Of a stretch of DNA of 7,400 bases, positions 7,363 through 7,400 are shown piece by piece. Source of the DNA: Ectopseudomonas composti. GTDB lineage: Bacteria > Pseudomonadota > Gammaproteobacteria > Pseudomonadales > Pseudomonadaceae. Within the stretch, counting starts at the first letter, position 1. The number at the start of each line of letters is the position of its first letter. Position numbers and translations under genes: made by a program. The notes under the pieces were generated by a model. It saw nothing but the letters and a program-made list of their open reading frames with translations. It did not search any database and was not told the DNA's origin. The stretch covers positions 1 through 7,400 of the forward strand of contig CAMPIF010000210.1 in NCBI GenBank assembly GCA_946886245.1, read 5' to 3'.

Positions 7363-7400
7363 CTAGAAAAGCTGCCACGCGCCCGGCCCCATCGGTACCC
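7363..7400 (-). CDS. Possible 3' end of a convergent gene running in from the right edge (partial)
   Basis: From the window edge, one minus-strand frame reads VPMGPGAWQLF and stops at TAG (7365-7363). Nine of its 11 third positions are G or C, as expected for a gene here, and GC content drops sharply to the left of about 7365, as at a gene end. Two other minus-strand frames are also open for a while, one ending at TAA 7351-7349, so the frame choice is uncertain. No family can be named from 11 residues. Positions 7215-7362 otherwise hold no gene that I can see. Confidence 0.25.
   Translation of the reverse strand, partial: VPMGPGAWQLF

Overview
The window looks like ordinary chromosomal core DNA from a Pseudomonas or close relative. 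It is GC-rich with strongly GC-biased third codon positions. It carries a gammaproteobacterial RNase D gene overlapping a YcgL-domain gene, and a 445-residue NADP-type glutamate dehydrogenase. I recall, without having checked, that rnd, a ycgL homologue, a 2-hydroxyacid dehydrogenase and an sseA-like sulfurtransferase also lie close together in P. aeruginosa, while gdhA is elsewhere there. If so, this window mixes two neighbourhoods.

Layout. Positions 20-2379 hold a tight minus-strand operon: rnd (RNase D), ycgL (4-nt stop/start overlap), then a GhrA-like 2-hydroxyacid dehydrogenase (3-nt gap). Divergent from it, at 2645-3709 on the plus strand, is a membrane-anchored or exported beta-propeller protein of the strictosidine synthase/SMP-30/APMAP type. 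The 265-bp divergent spacer holds a perfect palindrome over the rnd ribosome binding site and a cluster of short hairpins that looks like a dispersed intergenic repeat. A minus-strand, spermidine-synthase-like Rossmann protein (3875-4555) converges on the propeller gene; between them is an array of alternating GGTGGGC/GCCCACC words. Next on the minus strand is gdhA (4690-6027) with a strong terminator. A 332-bp spacer with several inverted and direct repeats separates gdhA from the divergent plus-strand sseA-type 3-mercaptopyruvate sulfurtransferase (6360-7214). The last ~186 bp are relatively AT-rich and mostly non-coding; a gene converging from the right may end near 7363.

How the genes work together. 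The clearest unit is rnd-ycgL-dehydrogenase, where translation is probably coupled. The other genes are single transcription units for nitrogen assimilation (gdhA), sulfur/cysteine metabolism (sseA), an unknown envelope function (propeller protein) and an unknown methyltransferase-fold function.

I see no phage, IS element, CRISPR array, toxin-antitoxin pair, defence island, tRNA or rRNA. I found no convincing new system. What deserves a second look is in the spacers: the palindrome on the rnd ribosome binding site, the two intergenic repeat clusters and the repeat-rich gdhA/sseA spacer.
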